A stretch of 64,000 bases of DNA from Mycobacterium haemophilum DSM 44634. Lineage in GTDB: Bacteria > Actinomycetota > Actinomycetes > Mycobacteriales > Mycobacteriaceae. The position numbers and the translations under genes are program-made. Positions within the stretch are counted from its first letter, which is position 1, and each line of letters opens with the position of its first letter. The stretch is taken from assembly GCF_000340435.2 (NCBI RefSeq), contig NZ_CP011883.2, positions 3,580,687 to 3,644,686 on the forward strand, written 5' to 3'. Positions 1 through 7,655 of this stretch are shown one piece after another. The notes below the pieces were generated by a model, which was not told the origin of the DNA, searched no databases, and saw nothing but the letters and a program-made list of their open reading frames with translations.

Positions 1-702
1 ACCGTCCTGTTCGATCGACGCGAATCGTTCAGCGAGCAGCTGCAGCGCGTCGCGTACCTGCTCGTGAGTGTGGATTGTGCTCTGCTCTGCGCTGCGGTGC
101 ACCCAGCGTCAGCGGGACCGTCCCGTTGTTCTCGTGGCGATCCTGGAAGGCCAGGATCTTCAACACCGTGTAAGAGGATGTTGGCGACGCGCACGGTGAC
201 CCGCGACCTCCCGCCATCATCGAGCCGGTCCGCTTCGATCTCGCACTCGAAGTAGTCCTGCGTAACGAGCTGCGCACCACGCACGTTGAATGCTCCGAGG
301 CCGGACCCGGTGCCTTGCTTGGGTTTGAAGATCTGCCCCTGCATCGACCTGGTCGGTCTCGCAGAGAAACTCCAGGATGACCGTGACGCCTTCTACGTTC
401 CTCTTCCATCGGAATGAGTGCTCCGCCGTGAACTTCGCCTTCTTCAGGTTGTTCTCCAGCGTCCGGTACGCTTCGGGGCTCTCGTCCTCAACTGCCAGCC
501 CGATCGCGAGGTCGATGTCAGTCGTGCCGACGTGCGGCCGCGCGCCTTCCGGAAGGGTGCCGACGATATAGCGCGGCGCGAGACCGCCAGCGAGGTACAC
601 GCGGTTGCTCCATGGACCGATGTCGCCGAGCACTGTGACGAGAGCCCGTTCGCAGCGGGCCGTCGTTGCCTCGTCGTAGTCGCTGTAGTGGCGCTTACTC
701 AA
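1..702 (-). pseudogene. Broken AbiEii/MenT-type nucleotidyltransferase toxin, 3' end outside window
   Basis: The N-terminal part reads as a nucleotidyltransferase-like toxin of the AbiEii/MenT group: a GG-LAPRY segment is followed by T-T-D-I-D-L-A-I, the expected metal-binding Asp pair. The likely start is the TTG whose first bases overlap the ancestral stop of the upstream antitoxin gene (TTGA), with GAGGAGG about ten bases upstream. After E-F-L-C-E-T-D-Q the reading frame is lost near position 350. Recognisable sequence continues in a second frame (Q-I-F-K-P-K to V-A-N-I-L), then a third (T-V-L-K-I-L-A-F-Q-D-R), then another (D-A-L-Q-L-L-A-E-R-F), so several indels have accumulated. It most resembles what I recall of Rv0836c (MenT2), but it lies on the opposite strand to the one synteny predicts. 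Confidence 0.75.
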
Positions 703-1930
703 AAGCCGATAACCTCCTCGCGGAGTCGGTTCGCCTGCTCGCGCCCGCGTCGCGGGTCTTGGCGCAGGTCGAAGTACAACCGGAAGCGATTGACCGTCGA
801 TACCTTCTCCACCGTGGTGTGAAAGACGAGAGCGTGTCCTTCGCCGCTTGCTTAAGCAGAATGTTGTGGCCTTCGTCAACGATTTCGGCGCCCACGACCT
901 CCACAGCATCGGCGAGAACCACGGTCTCCGTGATCCATATGTCAGTGACAGGGATAGAGGTGATGAACGGAGCTAGGCGCGCCGCCCCGGCCGGACCGGT
1001 CACTGCATGATCGACCTTCGCCTCCGCGAGAATGCCGCTGAGGGTCTGCGGATGGGCGCGGCTGTCACGCACGAGGCGGAACGCGCGGACTTGAGTTACC
1101 CGGCGATCACGCATCTCCTCGGCCCAGAGATCCAGCAGCGCCGTCGGGTTGGACACGCGACGGGTGCGCTTGGGTCCACTTCCTTGAACCTCGACTAGTC
1201 GGTCACGTTCCAGGCGTGCGAGGACACGGTGTGCTTGTCCAACTGAAACATTGGCAGCATTCGCTAGGTCGCGAACTTGCCACCAGCGCAGCGGCTCAAG
1301 CAGGAGCGCTTGCGCGGCCACTCCGGCCTTGCCAGTGAGTTTGACTGGCGGTTCATAACGCTTTTCGCGTGGGGCGGAGGTTGGACGCCCCTTCGTCCAC
1401 ACGAACAAGCCAGGCAGCTCGACGCGCATGTTGCCTTGAGCATCGATGATGCATACGCCGGCATCCTCCAGGAGACGGCGCGCTTCCTCGGTCGTAGTTC
1501 GTGCCACGACTAGGAGATGCGTGTCATCCGGAAGTCGACGGGCGTATTCGATGTGCTGCCGAGCAGCGGCAGCGTTCGTCTCGCGCTGCGTCTTTACTTC
1601 TACGACGTGGGAGACGTCTCCAGCGCGGACCACAATGTCCGGCCGTTTGCGGCCGCCCGCAGCCGGCTTGGTCGCGACCCCGGGTATTTGATGGAGGATG
1701 CTGAGGGCGTCCCCTTCCAGCGGACCCTCAATATTCAGGATTATTGGTGTTGGACTGCCTGTTTCAGCTGGGCCTCCATAGATATCGGGATTGATCCGGA
1801 CGATCAAGCGGTGTTCATCGGCAGAGCCGCCGACGATACGGGCGAACACGCGACTTGAAATCGGATAGGGCGCGACCGTCGCATAAGCACACACCTCTAG
1901 CCCTACATGCGGGGAGAAGGGTCGGATCAT
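699..1930 (-). pseudogene. Frameshifted AbiEi/MenA-type antitoxin
   Basis: The protein has an N-terminal part with R-P-D-I-V-V-R followed by V-V-E-V-K-T, the layout of a PD-(D/E)xK-like fold, then a winged-helix segment (W-W-Q-V-R-D-L-A through R-L-E-R-D-R-L-V-E-V). This is the arrangement of large AbiEi-type antitoxins such as Rv0837c. Near 840-855 the frame shifts: the open frame runs on as Arg-rich junk to a stop at 695. The neighbouring frame gives V-F-H-T-T-V-E-K-V and ends in E-E-V-I-G-F with a stop at 699-701 that overlaps the toxin start. Toxin and antitoxin were thus translationally coupled. The ATG at 1930 overlaps head-on the ATG of the divergent gene, so the true start may lie further in. 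Confidence 0.75.
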
Positions 1931-2120
1931 GGAGAACGACGGCAGGGACCGCAGGGATATGCTGACCGCAAGTCAGGTGCGTGAACTGACCGGCGTCCCG
2001 GTATCGACGTTGCGCGACTGGGCCGCGAAGCGAGAACACGGGATTCAAGCCCCGGGACCCCATCACGTACGGCTGAGCGGTCGCCATCGGCGGTGGACGC
2101 GCGGCGATGTCGACGACTAG
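1929..2120 (+). pseudogene. Excisionase-like helix-turn-helix protein, probably truncated
   Basis: A 63-residue reading frame has the pattern of the small MerR/Xis-like HTH proteins: L-T-A-S-Q-V-R-E-L-T-G-V-P-V-S-T-L-R-D-W, then a basic wing and R-R-W-T-R-G-D-V-D-D. Family members usually end in W-L plus a few residues. Here the codon after D-D is TAG, followed in the same frame by L-E-S-A-R, so a Trp codon (TGG) may have become amber. The frame then runs into the integrase remnant, which suggests a deletion joined xis and the 3' part of int. The alternative is a small intact regulator of the divergent antitoxin operon. Confidence 0.55.
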
Positions 2121-2560
2121 CTGGAATCCGCGCGCATGCGCCGCTCGATTACTCAGGTCGGCGGCAAGCTCGTGGAAGGCAATCCGAAATCCAAGGCTGG
2201 GCACAGGTCCGTACTGATCCCTCAGCTGTTGGTCCCAATATTCAAAGGACGCATCGACGACCGTGCACCCGGAGCGCCGGCGGTGGCATCCCCGCGTGGA
2301 TCGCGGCTGAGGCTAGAGAGCTGGAAGCGCTCGGTCCGCTGGCCGACGGTGATCGCCCAGATCGGGCGCGAGAAGCTGCGGCACACCTATGCGTCGCTGT
2401 CGCGACGGGCCGGAGCCGACCTTCGCCTGCTTCAGAAAGCGATGGGTCACGCACTGGGCGAACTTCAGCCCGGAGAGTAAGTGTTGTGGACCGGCGGGCA
2501 CGCGCGACGCTGGCGGCTGCCCGCAAGACGGCGACCTTCAGCACCTAGCAAATCCGATGT
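2121..2560 (+). pseudogene. Tyrosine integrase C-terminal remnant
   Basis: Fragments of a phage-type tyrosine recombinase catalytic domain are visible: G-N-P-K-S-K-A-G-H-R-S-V (the beta-2/3 turn region), V-A-S-P-R-G, then L-R-H-T-Y-A-S-L-S with A-G-A-D-L-R-L-L-Q-K-A-M-G-H-A, the H-x-x-R box followed by the G-H motif. The D-L before R-H-T and the final Tyr-containing segment are missing or out of frame, and the first two thirds of the gene are absent. It points toward the tRNA-Phe gene, whose 3' end lies about 100 bases away, the usual arrangement for an element integrated in a tRNA gene. Confidence 0.7.
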
Positions 2561-2663
2561 GCGCCAGAAGTTGGCCCCATTTTGGCCCCATAGGGCTCCG
2601 AACAGGACGGGATCCTGTAAGCAGGAGGAGTAAAATAATGCCCTGAACTGGGCCGATACTGAG

Positions 2664-2737
2664 TGGCCAGGGGCGGGATCGAACCGCCGACCTTCCGCTT
2701 TTCAGGCGGACGCTCATACCGACTGAGCTACCTGGCC
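2664..2737 (-). tRNA. tRNA-Phe (GAA)
   Basis: A 74-base cloverleaf on the minus strand with acceptor stem GGCCAGG/CCTGGCC, discriminator A, anticodon loop CTGAAAA (GAA) and a GGTTCGATCCC T arm. The CCA is not encoded. Its 3' end faces the integrase remnant, so this gene is the probable ancestral attachment site of the element on the left. Confidence 0.95.
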
Positions 2738-2768
2738 AGAAGGCAGCGTGTGTGCCTCGCCGCGCTGG

Positions 2769-2842
2769 CGACCCTGACGGGACTCGAACCCGCGACCTCC
2801 GCCGTGACAGGGCGGCGCGCTAACCAACTGCGCCACAGGGCC
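2769..2842 (-). tRNA. tRNA-Asp (GTC)
   Basis: A 74-base cloverleaf on the minus strand with acceptor stem GGCCCTG/CAGGGTC (one G-U pair), discriminator G as expected for Asp, and anticodon loop CTGTCAC (GTC). It lies 31 bases from tRNA-Phe and tRNA-Glu in a clustered tRNA operon. Confidence 0.95.
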
Positions 2843-2872
2843 TTGCTTATGCTCCGCGTCACCACGTCGCAG

Positions 2873-2945
2873 TACCCCCTACGGGATTCGAACCCGCGCT
2901 ACCGCCTTGAAAGGGCGGCGTCCTAGGCCGCTAGACGAAGGGGGC
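2873..2945 (-). tRNA. tRNA-Glu (TTC)
   Basis: A 73-base cloverleaf on the minus strand with acceptor GCCCCCT/AGGGGGT, discriminator A, anticodon loop CTTTCAA (TTC) and T arm GGGTTCGAATCCC. It is the first gene of the Glu-Asp-Phe cluster, transcribed leftward. Confidence 0.95.
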
Positions 2946-3069
2946 CAGAACCGAATCTCTCCGGGGCACTCGCAACGTAGTTACCGTTGGGGGCCCAGTC
3001 AGCTTAGGCCACCGTGGGCCCAATCCTCAAACGAGCTCGGTTACCGAACGCAGTATCCTGAATCTCCGC

Positions 3070-3142
3070 GCCCCTATAGCTCAGTTGGTAGAGCTACGGA
3101 CTTTTAATCCGCAGGTCCTAGGTTCGAGTCCTAGTGGGGGCA
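3070..3142 (+). tRNA. tRNA-Lys (TTT)
   Basis: A 73-base cloverleaf on the plus strand, divergent from the Glu-Asp-Phe cluster: acceptor GCCCCTA/TGGGGGC, anticodon loop CTTTTAA (TTT), T arm GGTTCGAGTCC, discriminator A. The same four-tRNA arrangement is found at this point in M. tuberculosis, which supports the synteny assignment. Confidence 0.95.
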
Positions 3143-3301
3143 CCGAAACCCGGTGCTACCACCGCTTACCCGACGCTGGCGCCGTCGTCGATGACCCCGA
3201 TGGCGCCGGGCAGCAACTCGCTTGCCAGCGACCTACGGTGGCACCGGATCCACTGGCACGACGTGCGGCCAAACGGCGTTTTTACCGCCATATCGTTGGC
3301 T

Positions 3302-4114
3302 ATGCTTCCCTGGATGAACGGCGATGGAGTCAACTCAACCGGGCCCGTTGCCCTGGTCACAATGGAGATCCGTCATCCGGCAACTGATTCCCTAACCGAG
3401 TCATCCGGCCGGGAGTTGAAGCACCTGCTCGCCGATCAGTTGCCAATCGAACGTCAGGCTCAAGACGTGGCTTGGGGGATGGCGGCCCCCGGCACAGCCC
3501 CGACGCCGACCGCGGAACACTTCGTTCGTTATGTCAACCGCGACAACACCGTTGCGGCCTCGATGAAGAACCAAGCAATCGTCGTCGAGACCAGTGCCTA
3601 CACCAACTTCGAGGCCTTCTGCGAGATTGCCATGCGGGTGGTGGACGCCCGCGCACAGGTCTCATCGATCGTCGGAATGGAACGAATCGGCCTGCGCTAC
3701 GTGTTAGAGATCCGAGTGCCCGTCGGCGTGGATGGCCGTGTCGAGTGGAGCAACTGGATCGAGGAGCCGCTACTCGGGCCCCAGCGCATCGCTCCTGGTG
3801 GTCTGTCCCTCACCGAGTGGCAGGGCGCAGCCGTCTATCGCGAACCGCAGCCAGGCAAATCGCTCATTCTCCGTTACGGCCCGGGCTACGGTCAGGCGCT
3901 CGATCCGAATTACCACCTGCGCCGGGTCACGCAGGCCCAACCTGGGCCATTTTTCCTGATGGATATCGACAGCTTCTGGACGCCCAACGGCCCTATCCCG
4001 GAGTACGACAGGGATGCGCTGGTTACGACTTATCACGATTTGTACGCGCCAGCTCGTACGGTGTTTCAGGACATGCTCACCAGCCGCATGAAAGATGACC
4101 TTCTGCACCACTAG
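3302..4114 (+). CDS. TIGR04255-like conserved protein (Rv0831c-type)
   Basis: A 270-residue soluble protein with no signal peptide or membrane segment. It has the layout I associate with TIGR04255-family proteins of unknown function and matches the length and position of Rv0831c. The open frame extends back into tRNA-Lys; I chose the ATG giving M-L-P-W-M-N-G because everything upstream overlaps the tRNA or has no coding character. An ATG four codons later is an equally good start. No catalytic motif is recognisable and I assign no function. Confidence 0.75.
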   Translation: MLPWMNGDGVNSTGPVALVTMEIRHPATDSLTESSGRELKHLLADQLPIERQAQDVAWGMAAPGTAPTPTAEHFVRYVNRDNTVAASMKNQAIVVETSAYTNFEAFCEIAMRVVDARAQVSSIVGMERIGLRYVLEIRVPVGVDGRVEWSNWIEEPLLGPQRIAPGGLSLTEWQGAAVYREPQPGKSLILRYGPGYGQALDPNYHLRRVTQAQPGPFFLMDIDSFWTPNGPIPEYDRDALVTTYHDLYAPARTVFQDMLTSRMKDDLLHH

Positions 4115-4141
4115 GCGTTCGCCCGCGCCGGGGGTATCGCA

Positions 4142-5041
4142 TCAGCGGGCGAGCACCGCACTGCTGTAGGTCAGATCGGCGAAGGCCTCGGCGATGTCGT
4201 CGTCGGGGTAGATGAAGCCATTAGCCGCATACAGGTCCTTGGCCGTGCGCGACGATGTCTGCCAGCCGCGCTGGCTCAGATAGTCGACGACGTGGCTGCG
4301 CTGACCGTGATAGACGAGATCGTTGAGATCGATTTCGAAGCCCAATTCACTCATCCGGTCATGGTGTGCGCGCCACCGCTCGTCCACGAAAATAGCGGTG
4401 TCGGGCACGAATTCAAAGGCCAGCCCACTGCCGGGGGCACTCAAAGCGGTGATGTTATCGAACAGGCCATCCTGGGCCGCGTCCGGCAAGTAGACCAGCA
4501 ACCCTTCGGCGCTCCACGCGGTAGCAGCCTGCGGGTCGAATCCCGCCGCCTGCAGCGCCGCAGCCCAGTCATCGCGCAAGTCGACGGCGACGGTGCGCCG
4601 CTCGGCGGTCGGTTCAGCACCGAGATCGCTCAGCGTCACCGTCTTGAATTCGATCACCTCCGGCATGTCGACCTCGTAGACCACGGTGCCCGCCGGCCAC
4701 GTCAACCGGTAAGCGCGCGCATCGAGACCCGCCGCGAGGATCACCACCTGGCCGACGCCGCTGTCTGTCGCGTCGACAAAGAATTGGTCATAGAACCTGG
4801 TACGGCAGGCCATCCCCTGGGCCATTCGTTGCGGATTAAATTCGGAATTCTCGTCAACAGGAATCTGGCCATTGACCAGTCGCGTGTAGACATCGAGTCC
4901 GACGGCACGCACCAACGGCGCGGCATATGGGTCATCGATTAGCGTCGCGTCGGAAGCCAGCGCTCGCTGAGCGGCGACCATAGTTGCCGTCGCCCCGACG
5001 CTCGTCGCGAGATCCCAACGATCACGATCGGTACGAGCCAT
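4142..5041 (-). CDS. Putative SAM-dependent methyltransferase (Rv0830-type, LCMT/DUF574-like)
   Basis: A 299-residue class I methyltransferase of the large mycobacterial paralogous family related to leucine carboxyl methyltransferases. Diagnostic features are W-D-L-A-T-S-V-G-A-T-A near the N terminus, I-D-D-P-Y-A-A-P-L, the SAM loop V-V-I-L-A-A-G-L-D-A-R-A-Y-R, an acidic Y-E-V-D-M-P strand and S-A-E-G-L-L-V-Y-L-P. The start is the ATG before A-R-T-D-R-D-R-W-D, where family members begin. It is divergent from kmtR and shares its control region. The physiological substrate is unknown for the family. Confidence 0.9.
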   Translation of the reverse strand: MARTDRDRWDLATSVGATATMVAAQRALASDATLIDDPYAAPLVRAVGLDVYTRLVNGQIPVDENSEFNPQRMAQGMACRTRFYDQFFVDATDSGVGQVVILAAGLDARAYRLTWPAGTVVYEVDMPEVIEFKTVTLSDLGAEPTAERRTVAVDLRDDWAAALQAAGFDPQAATAWSAEGLLVYLPDAAQDGLFDNITALSAPGSGLAFEFVPDTAIFVDERWRAHHDRMSELGFEIDLNDLVYHGQRSHVVDYLSQRGWQTSSRTAKDLYAANGFIYPDDDIAEAFADLTYSSAVLAR

Positions 5042-5071
5042 GGCGCTCCCCATCCCGAGCCACAATAAATA

Positions 5072-5146
5072 TAGACAGTCTAGTTACTGCGGCAAGTCGA
5101 TTCTTCACGCGCTCAAGACGGCGCTACTATCTGCATATGCATGCAG
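5072..5146. promoter_or_regulatory. Candidate KmtR operators: two palindromes in the divergent promoter
   Basis: Two dyads lie between the methyltransferase and kmtR. One is TAGAC-A-GTCTA at 5072-5082. The other is CTGCAT-ATGC-ATGCAG at 5131-5146, which spans the kmtR start codon. ArsR-family repressors including KmtR bind such dyads in their own promoters, so autoregulation is the simplest reading. Assignment of either palindrome as the operator is inference. Confidence 0.45.
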
Positions 5147-5547
5147 GTAATAGCCAAGGTCGATTGCCCGATGATCAGGCCAGTTTGGTGGTCGAAGTGT
5201 TCCGGATGTTGGCCGACGCCACCCGCGTTCAAGTGCTGTGGTCGCTGACGAATCGTGAGATGTCAGTTAACGAACTCGCCGAACATGTGGGCAAGCCAGC
5301 GCCGTCAGTCTCCCAGCACCTGGCGAAACTGCGGATGGCACGTCTGGTGCGCACCCGCCGGAACGGCACCACCATCTTCTACAGCCTGGAAAACGAACAC
5401 ATACGCCAGCTGGTCATCGACGCCGTCTTTAACGCCGAGCACGCCGGCCCAGGCATTCCGCGTCATCACCGCGCCGAGGGCGGGTTGAAGCCAGTCGCCG
5501 AATCCTTAAAGCCGCCCGGCTCTCGAACCCGCCGGGGCGCCGGATAA
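5137..5547 (+). CDS. kmtR: ArsR/SmtB-family nickel/cobalt-sensing repressor KmtR
   Basis: A 136-residue winged-helix repressor: D-A-T-R-V-Q-V-L-W, V-N-E-L-A-E-H-V-G-K-P-A-P-S-V-S-Q-H-L-A-K-L (recognition helix) and G-T-T-I-F-Y-S-L wing. With the ATG chosen here, H88, E101, H102, H110 and H111 fall at exactly the residues reported as metal ligands in M. tuberculosis KmtR, which supports this start over longer in-frame options. KmtR derepresses its own gene and a cation-diffusion-facilitator exporter when Ni or Co binds. No exporter gene is adjacent here. The C-terminal tail (G-S-R-T-R-R-G-A-G) is slightly longer than in M. tuberculosis. Confidence 0.92.
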   Translation: MHAGNSQGRLPDDQASLVVEVFRMLADATRVQVLWSLTNREMSVNELAEHVGKPAPSVSQHLAKLRMARLVRTRRNGTTIFYSLENEHIRQLVIDAVFNAEHAGPGIPRHHRAEGGLKPVAESLKPPGSRTRRGAG

Positions 5548-5808
5548 CGATCACCAAGCAGCACACTCACGACGCGCCGCGTGCGCATGAACACCACCAT
5601 GAGGTGCACCCCATGCGGCCCGAGCCGCAGAGCTCCGTCAGACCTCCGGGCACGGGTTGTCCCGCTCATCCCGGGGGCGGGCAGGCTGGGCGCAAGCGTC
5701 TGCGCCAGCGGGCACGCGGCCGACGCATCTTGAGTCACTGATGCGTTTCCGGCAGATGTGAGTCATTCTGACTACACGCGTTGTCACTTTGCAAGCTTAG
5801 GGAGCGCT

Positions 5809-6450
5809 GTGCAGTCCGATCAACGACGGGGCCGTTGGTCCGGCGTCCCACTGGAGAGTCGCCTCGCCGTACGTCGCGACAACCTCATCGCCGCCGGTGT
5901 GCAGTTGCTCGGCGGCGACAGCGGACCTGCGCTGACCGTCCGCGCAGTATGCCGCAGGGCCGCGCTGACCGAACGCTACTTCTATGAAAGCTTCCCTGAC
6001 CGTGACGAATTCGTGCGTGCGGTTTACGACGACGTCTGCACGCGGGCGATGACAACCCTCGTCTCGGCGAAAACCCCTCGAGAAGCCGTCGAACAATTTG
6101 TCGCGCTGATGGTCGACGACCCGGTGCGCGGGCGCGTGCTGCTGCTGGCACCCACAGTCGAGCCAGTGCTGACTCAGTCCGGCGCAGAATGGATGCCCAA
6201 CTTCATCACGCTGCTGCAGCACAAGCTGTCCCGGATCAGCGACCCCGTCTTACAAAAAATGGTCGCCACCAGCTTGATCGGGGGTCTGACCAGTCTGTTC
6301 ACCGCGTATCTGCACGGACGGCTGGGGGCCACACGCGAACAGTTCATCGACTACTGCGTCGAGATGCTGCTCAACACCGCTGCCACGTATGTACCCCCGA
6401 GCGAGCGGAAGGAAGCCGAGCGATCGGTTCCTTCCGCGGCGCGTGACTGA
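5809..6450 (+). CDS. TetR-family transcriptional regulator (Rv0825c-type)
   Basis: A 213-residue regulator with an N-terminal TetR HTH (R-R-D-N-L-I-A-A-G-V-Q-L-L through L-T-E-R-Y-F-Y-E-S-F) and a helical ligand domain. The GTG giving V-Q-S-D-Q-R-R-G-R-W is preceded by AGGGAG and yields the M. tuberculosis length, so I prefer it to the longer frame starting at 5758. The Rv0826 homologue that separates this gene from kmtR in M. tuberculosis is absent. The gene stands directly upstream of desA1 in the same orientation, so control of mycolate desaturation is possible but unproven. Confidence 0.88.
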   Translation: MQSDQRRGRWSGVPLESRLAVRRDNLIAAGVQLLGGDSGPALTVRAVCRRAALTERYFYESFPDRDEFVRAVYDDVCTRAMTTLVSAKTPREAVEQFVALMVDDPVRGRVLLLAPTVEPVLTQSGAEWMPNFITLLQHKLSRISDPVLQKMVATSLIGGLTSLFTAYLHGRLGATREQFIDYCVEMLLNTAATYVPPSERKEAERSVPSAARD

Positions 6451-6583
6451 GGTTGCCCGTCCGCGGGCCGCAACGTCCCAGCGGTCCCGTATTCGAGGGT
6501 TACGCGAACGATGAATCGGCAGGCCGTTGCGGCTGGTCACTCACGACGTGGCACGCTGGGACGGAACTTGATGCTACCGAGAT

Positions 6584-6620
6584 ACACAGATATATTGACT
6601 GCAACCAATAGACACAGATA
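6584..6620 (+). promoter_or_regulatory. desA1 promoter region with a repeated nonamer
   Basis: The 182 bases between the TetR gene and desA1 contain the nonamer ACACAGATA twice, 28 bases apart, just upstream of a strong ribosome-binding site (GGAGGAG). AT-rich sequence (TATATTGACT) lies between the copies. Two repeats in phase near a promoter suggest a regulator or activator site. DesA1 expression is known to be regulated, but I cannot match these repeats to a published site. Confidence 0.35.
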
Positions 6621-6632
6621 ACTGGAGGAGCC

Positions 6633-7649
6633 ATGTCAGCCGAGCTGACCGATCTACAGCTGCTGCACGAGCTCGAACCGGTCGTCGAGAAGTACATGAA
6701 CCGGCATGAACGCATGCACAAGAACTGGAACCCGCACGACTACATCCCGTGGTCGGACGGCAAGAACTTCTACGCGCTCGGCGGTCAGGATTGGGACCCC
6801 GAACAGAGCCAGCTCTCCGACGTCGCCCAGGTGGCGATGGTGCAGAACCTGGTTACCGAGGACAACCTGCCGTCGTATCACCGCGAGATCGCGATGACCA
6901 TGGGCATGGACGGCGCGTGGGGGCAGTGGGTCAACCGCTGGACCGCTGAGGAGAACCGGCACGGAATCGCGCTGCGCGACTATCTGGTGGTGACCCGCGC
7001 GGTCGATCCGGTGGAGCTAGAGAAGCTACGCATCGAGGTGGTCAACCGCGGTTTCAGCCCGGGCCAGAATCACCAAGGCGGACTCTTCGCCGACACCTTG
7101 TTCGACTCGATCCTCTACGTCACATTCCAGGAGCTGGCCACCCGGGTCTCGCACCGCAACACGGGTAAGGCCTGCAACGAGACGATCGCAGATCAGCTGC
7201 TCGCCAAAATATCGGGCGACGAAAACCTGCACATGATCTTCTACCGGGACGTCAGCGAAGCCGGCATCGAGCTTGCGCCCAACCTTGCGATCAAGGCACT
7301 GCACAAGATCCTGCACAACTTCAAGATGCCGGGATTCCTGGTGCCCGAGTTCCGGCGTAAGGCCGTAATGATCGCGGTCGGCGGTGTCTACGACATCCGG
7401 ATCCACCTGGACGAGGTGGTCATGCCGGTGCTCAAAAAGTGGCGGATCTTGGAGCGCGAAGATTTCAGCGGCGAAGGCGCACGGTTGCGCGACGAAATCG
7501 GCGCGCACCTCAAGGAGCTTGAGGCCGCGTGCGACAAGTTCGAAGTCTCCAAGCAACGCTACATTGAGCGCGAGGCCCAAAGGACCGAGAAAATCACCGC
7601 ACGCAAAGTGCTCTCCACCAAGGGCACGCTAAGGATGAGCGGGCGGTAG
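6633..7649 (+). CDS. desA1: Acyl-[ACP] desaturase DesA1
   Basis: A 338-residue soluble di-iron desaturase with the full length of DesA1. The iron-binding E-E-N-R-H and D-E-N-L-H motifs of the acyl-ACP desaturase fold are both present. DesA1 introduces double bonds into meromycolate precursors and is essential in mycobacteria. The ATG is preceded by a near-perfect Shine-Dalgarno sequence. The next gene (dus) follows seven bases later, so the two are probably cotranscribed. Confidence 0.97.
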   Translation: MSAELTDLQLLHELEPVVEKYMNRHERMHKNWNPHDYIPWSDGKNFYALGGQDWDPEQSQLSDVAQVAMVQNLVTEDNLPSYHREIAMTMGMDGAWGQWVNRWTAEENRHGIALRDYLVVTRAVDPVELEKLRIEVVNRGFSPGQNHQGGLFADTLFDSILYVTFQELATRVSHRNTGKACNETIADQLLAKISGDENLHMIFYRDVSEAGIELAPNLAIKALHKILHNFKMPGFLVPEFRRKAVMIAVGGVYDIRIHLDEVVMPVLKKWRILEREDFSGEGARLRDEIGAHLKELEAACDKFEVSKQRYIEREAQRTEKITARKVLSTKGTLRMSGR

Positions 7650-7655
7650 TGACCA

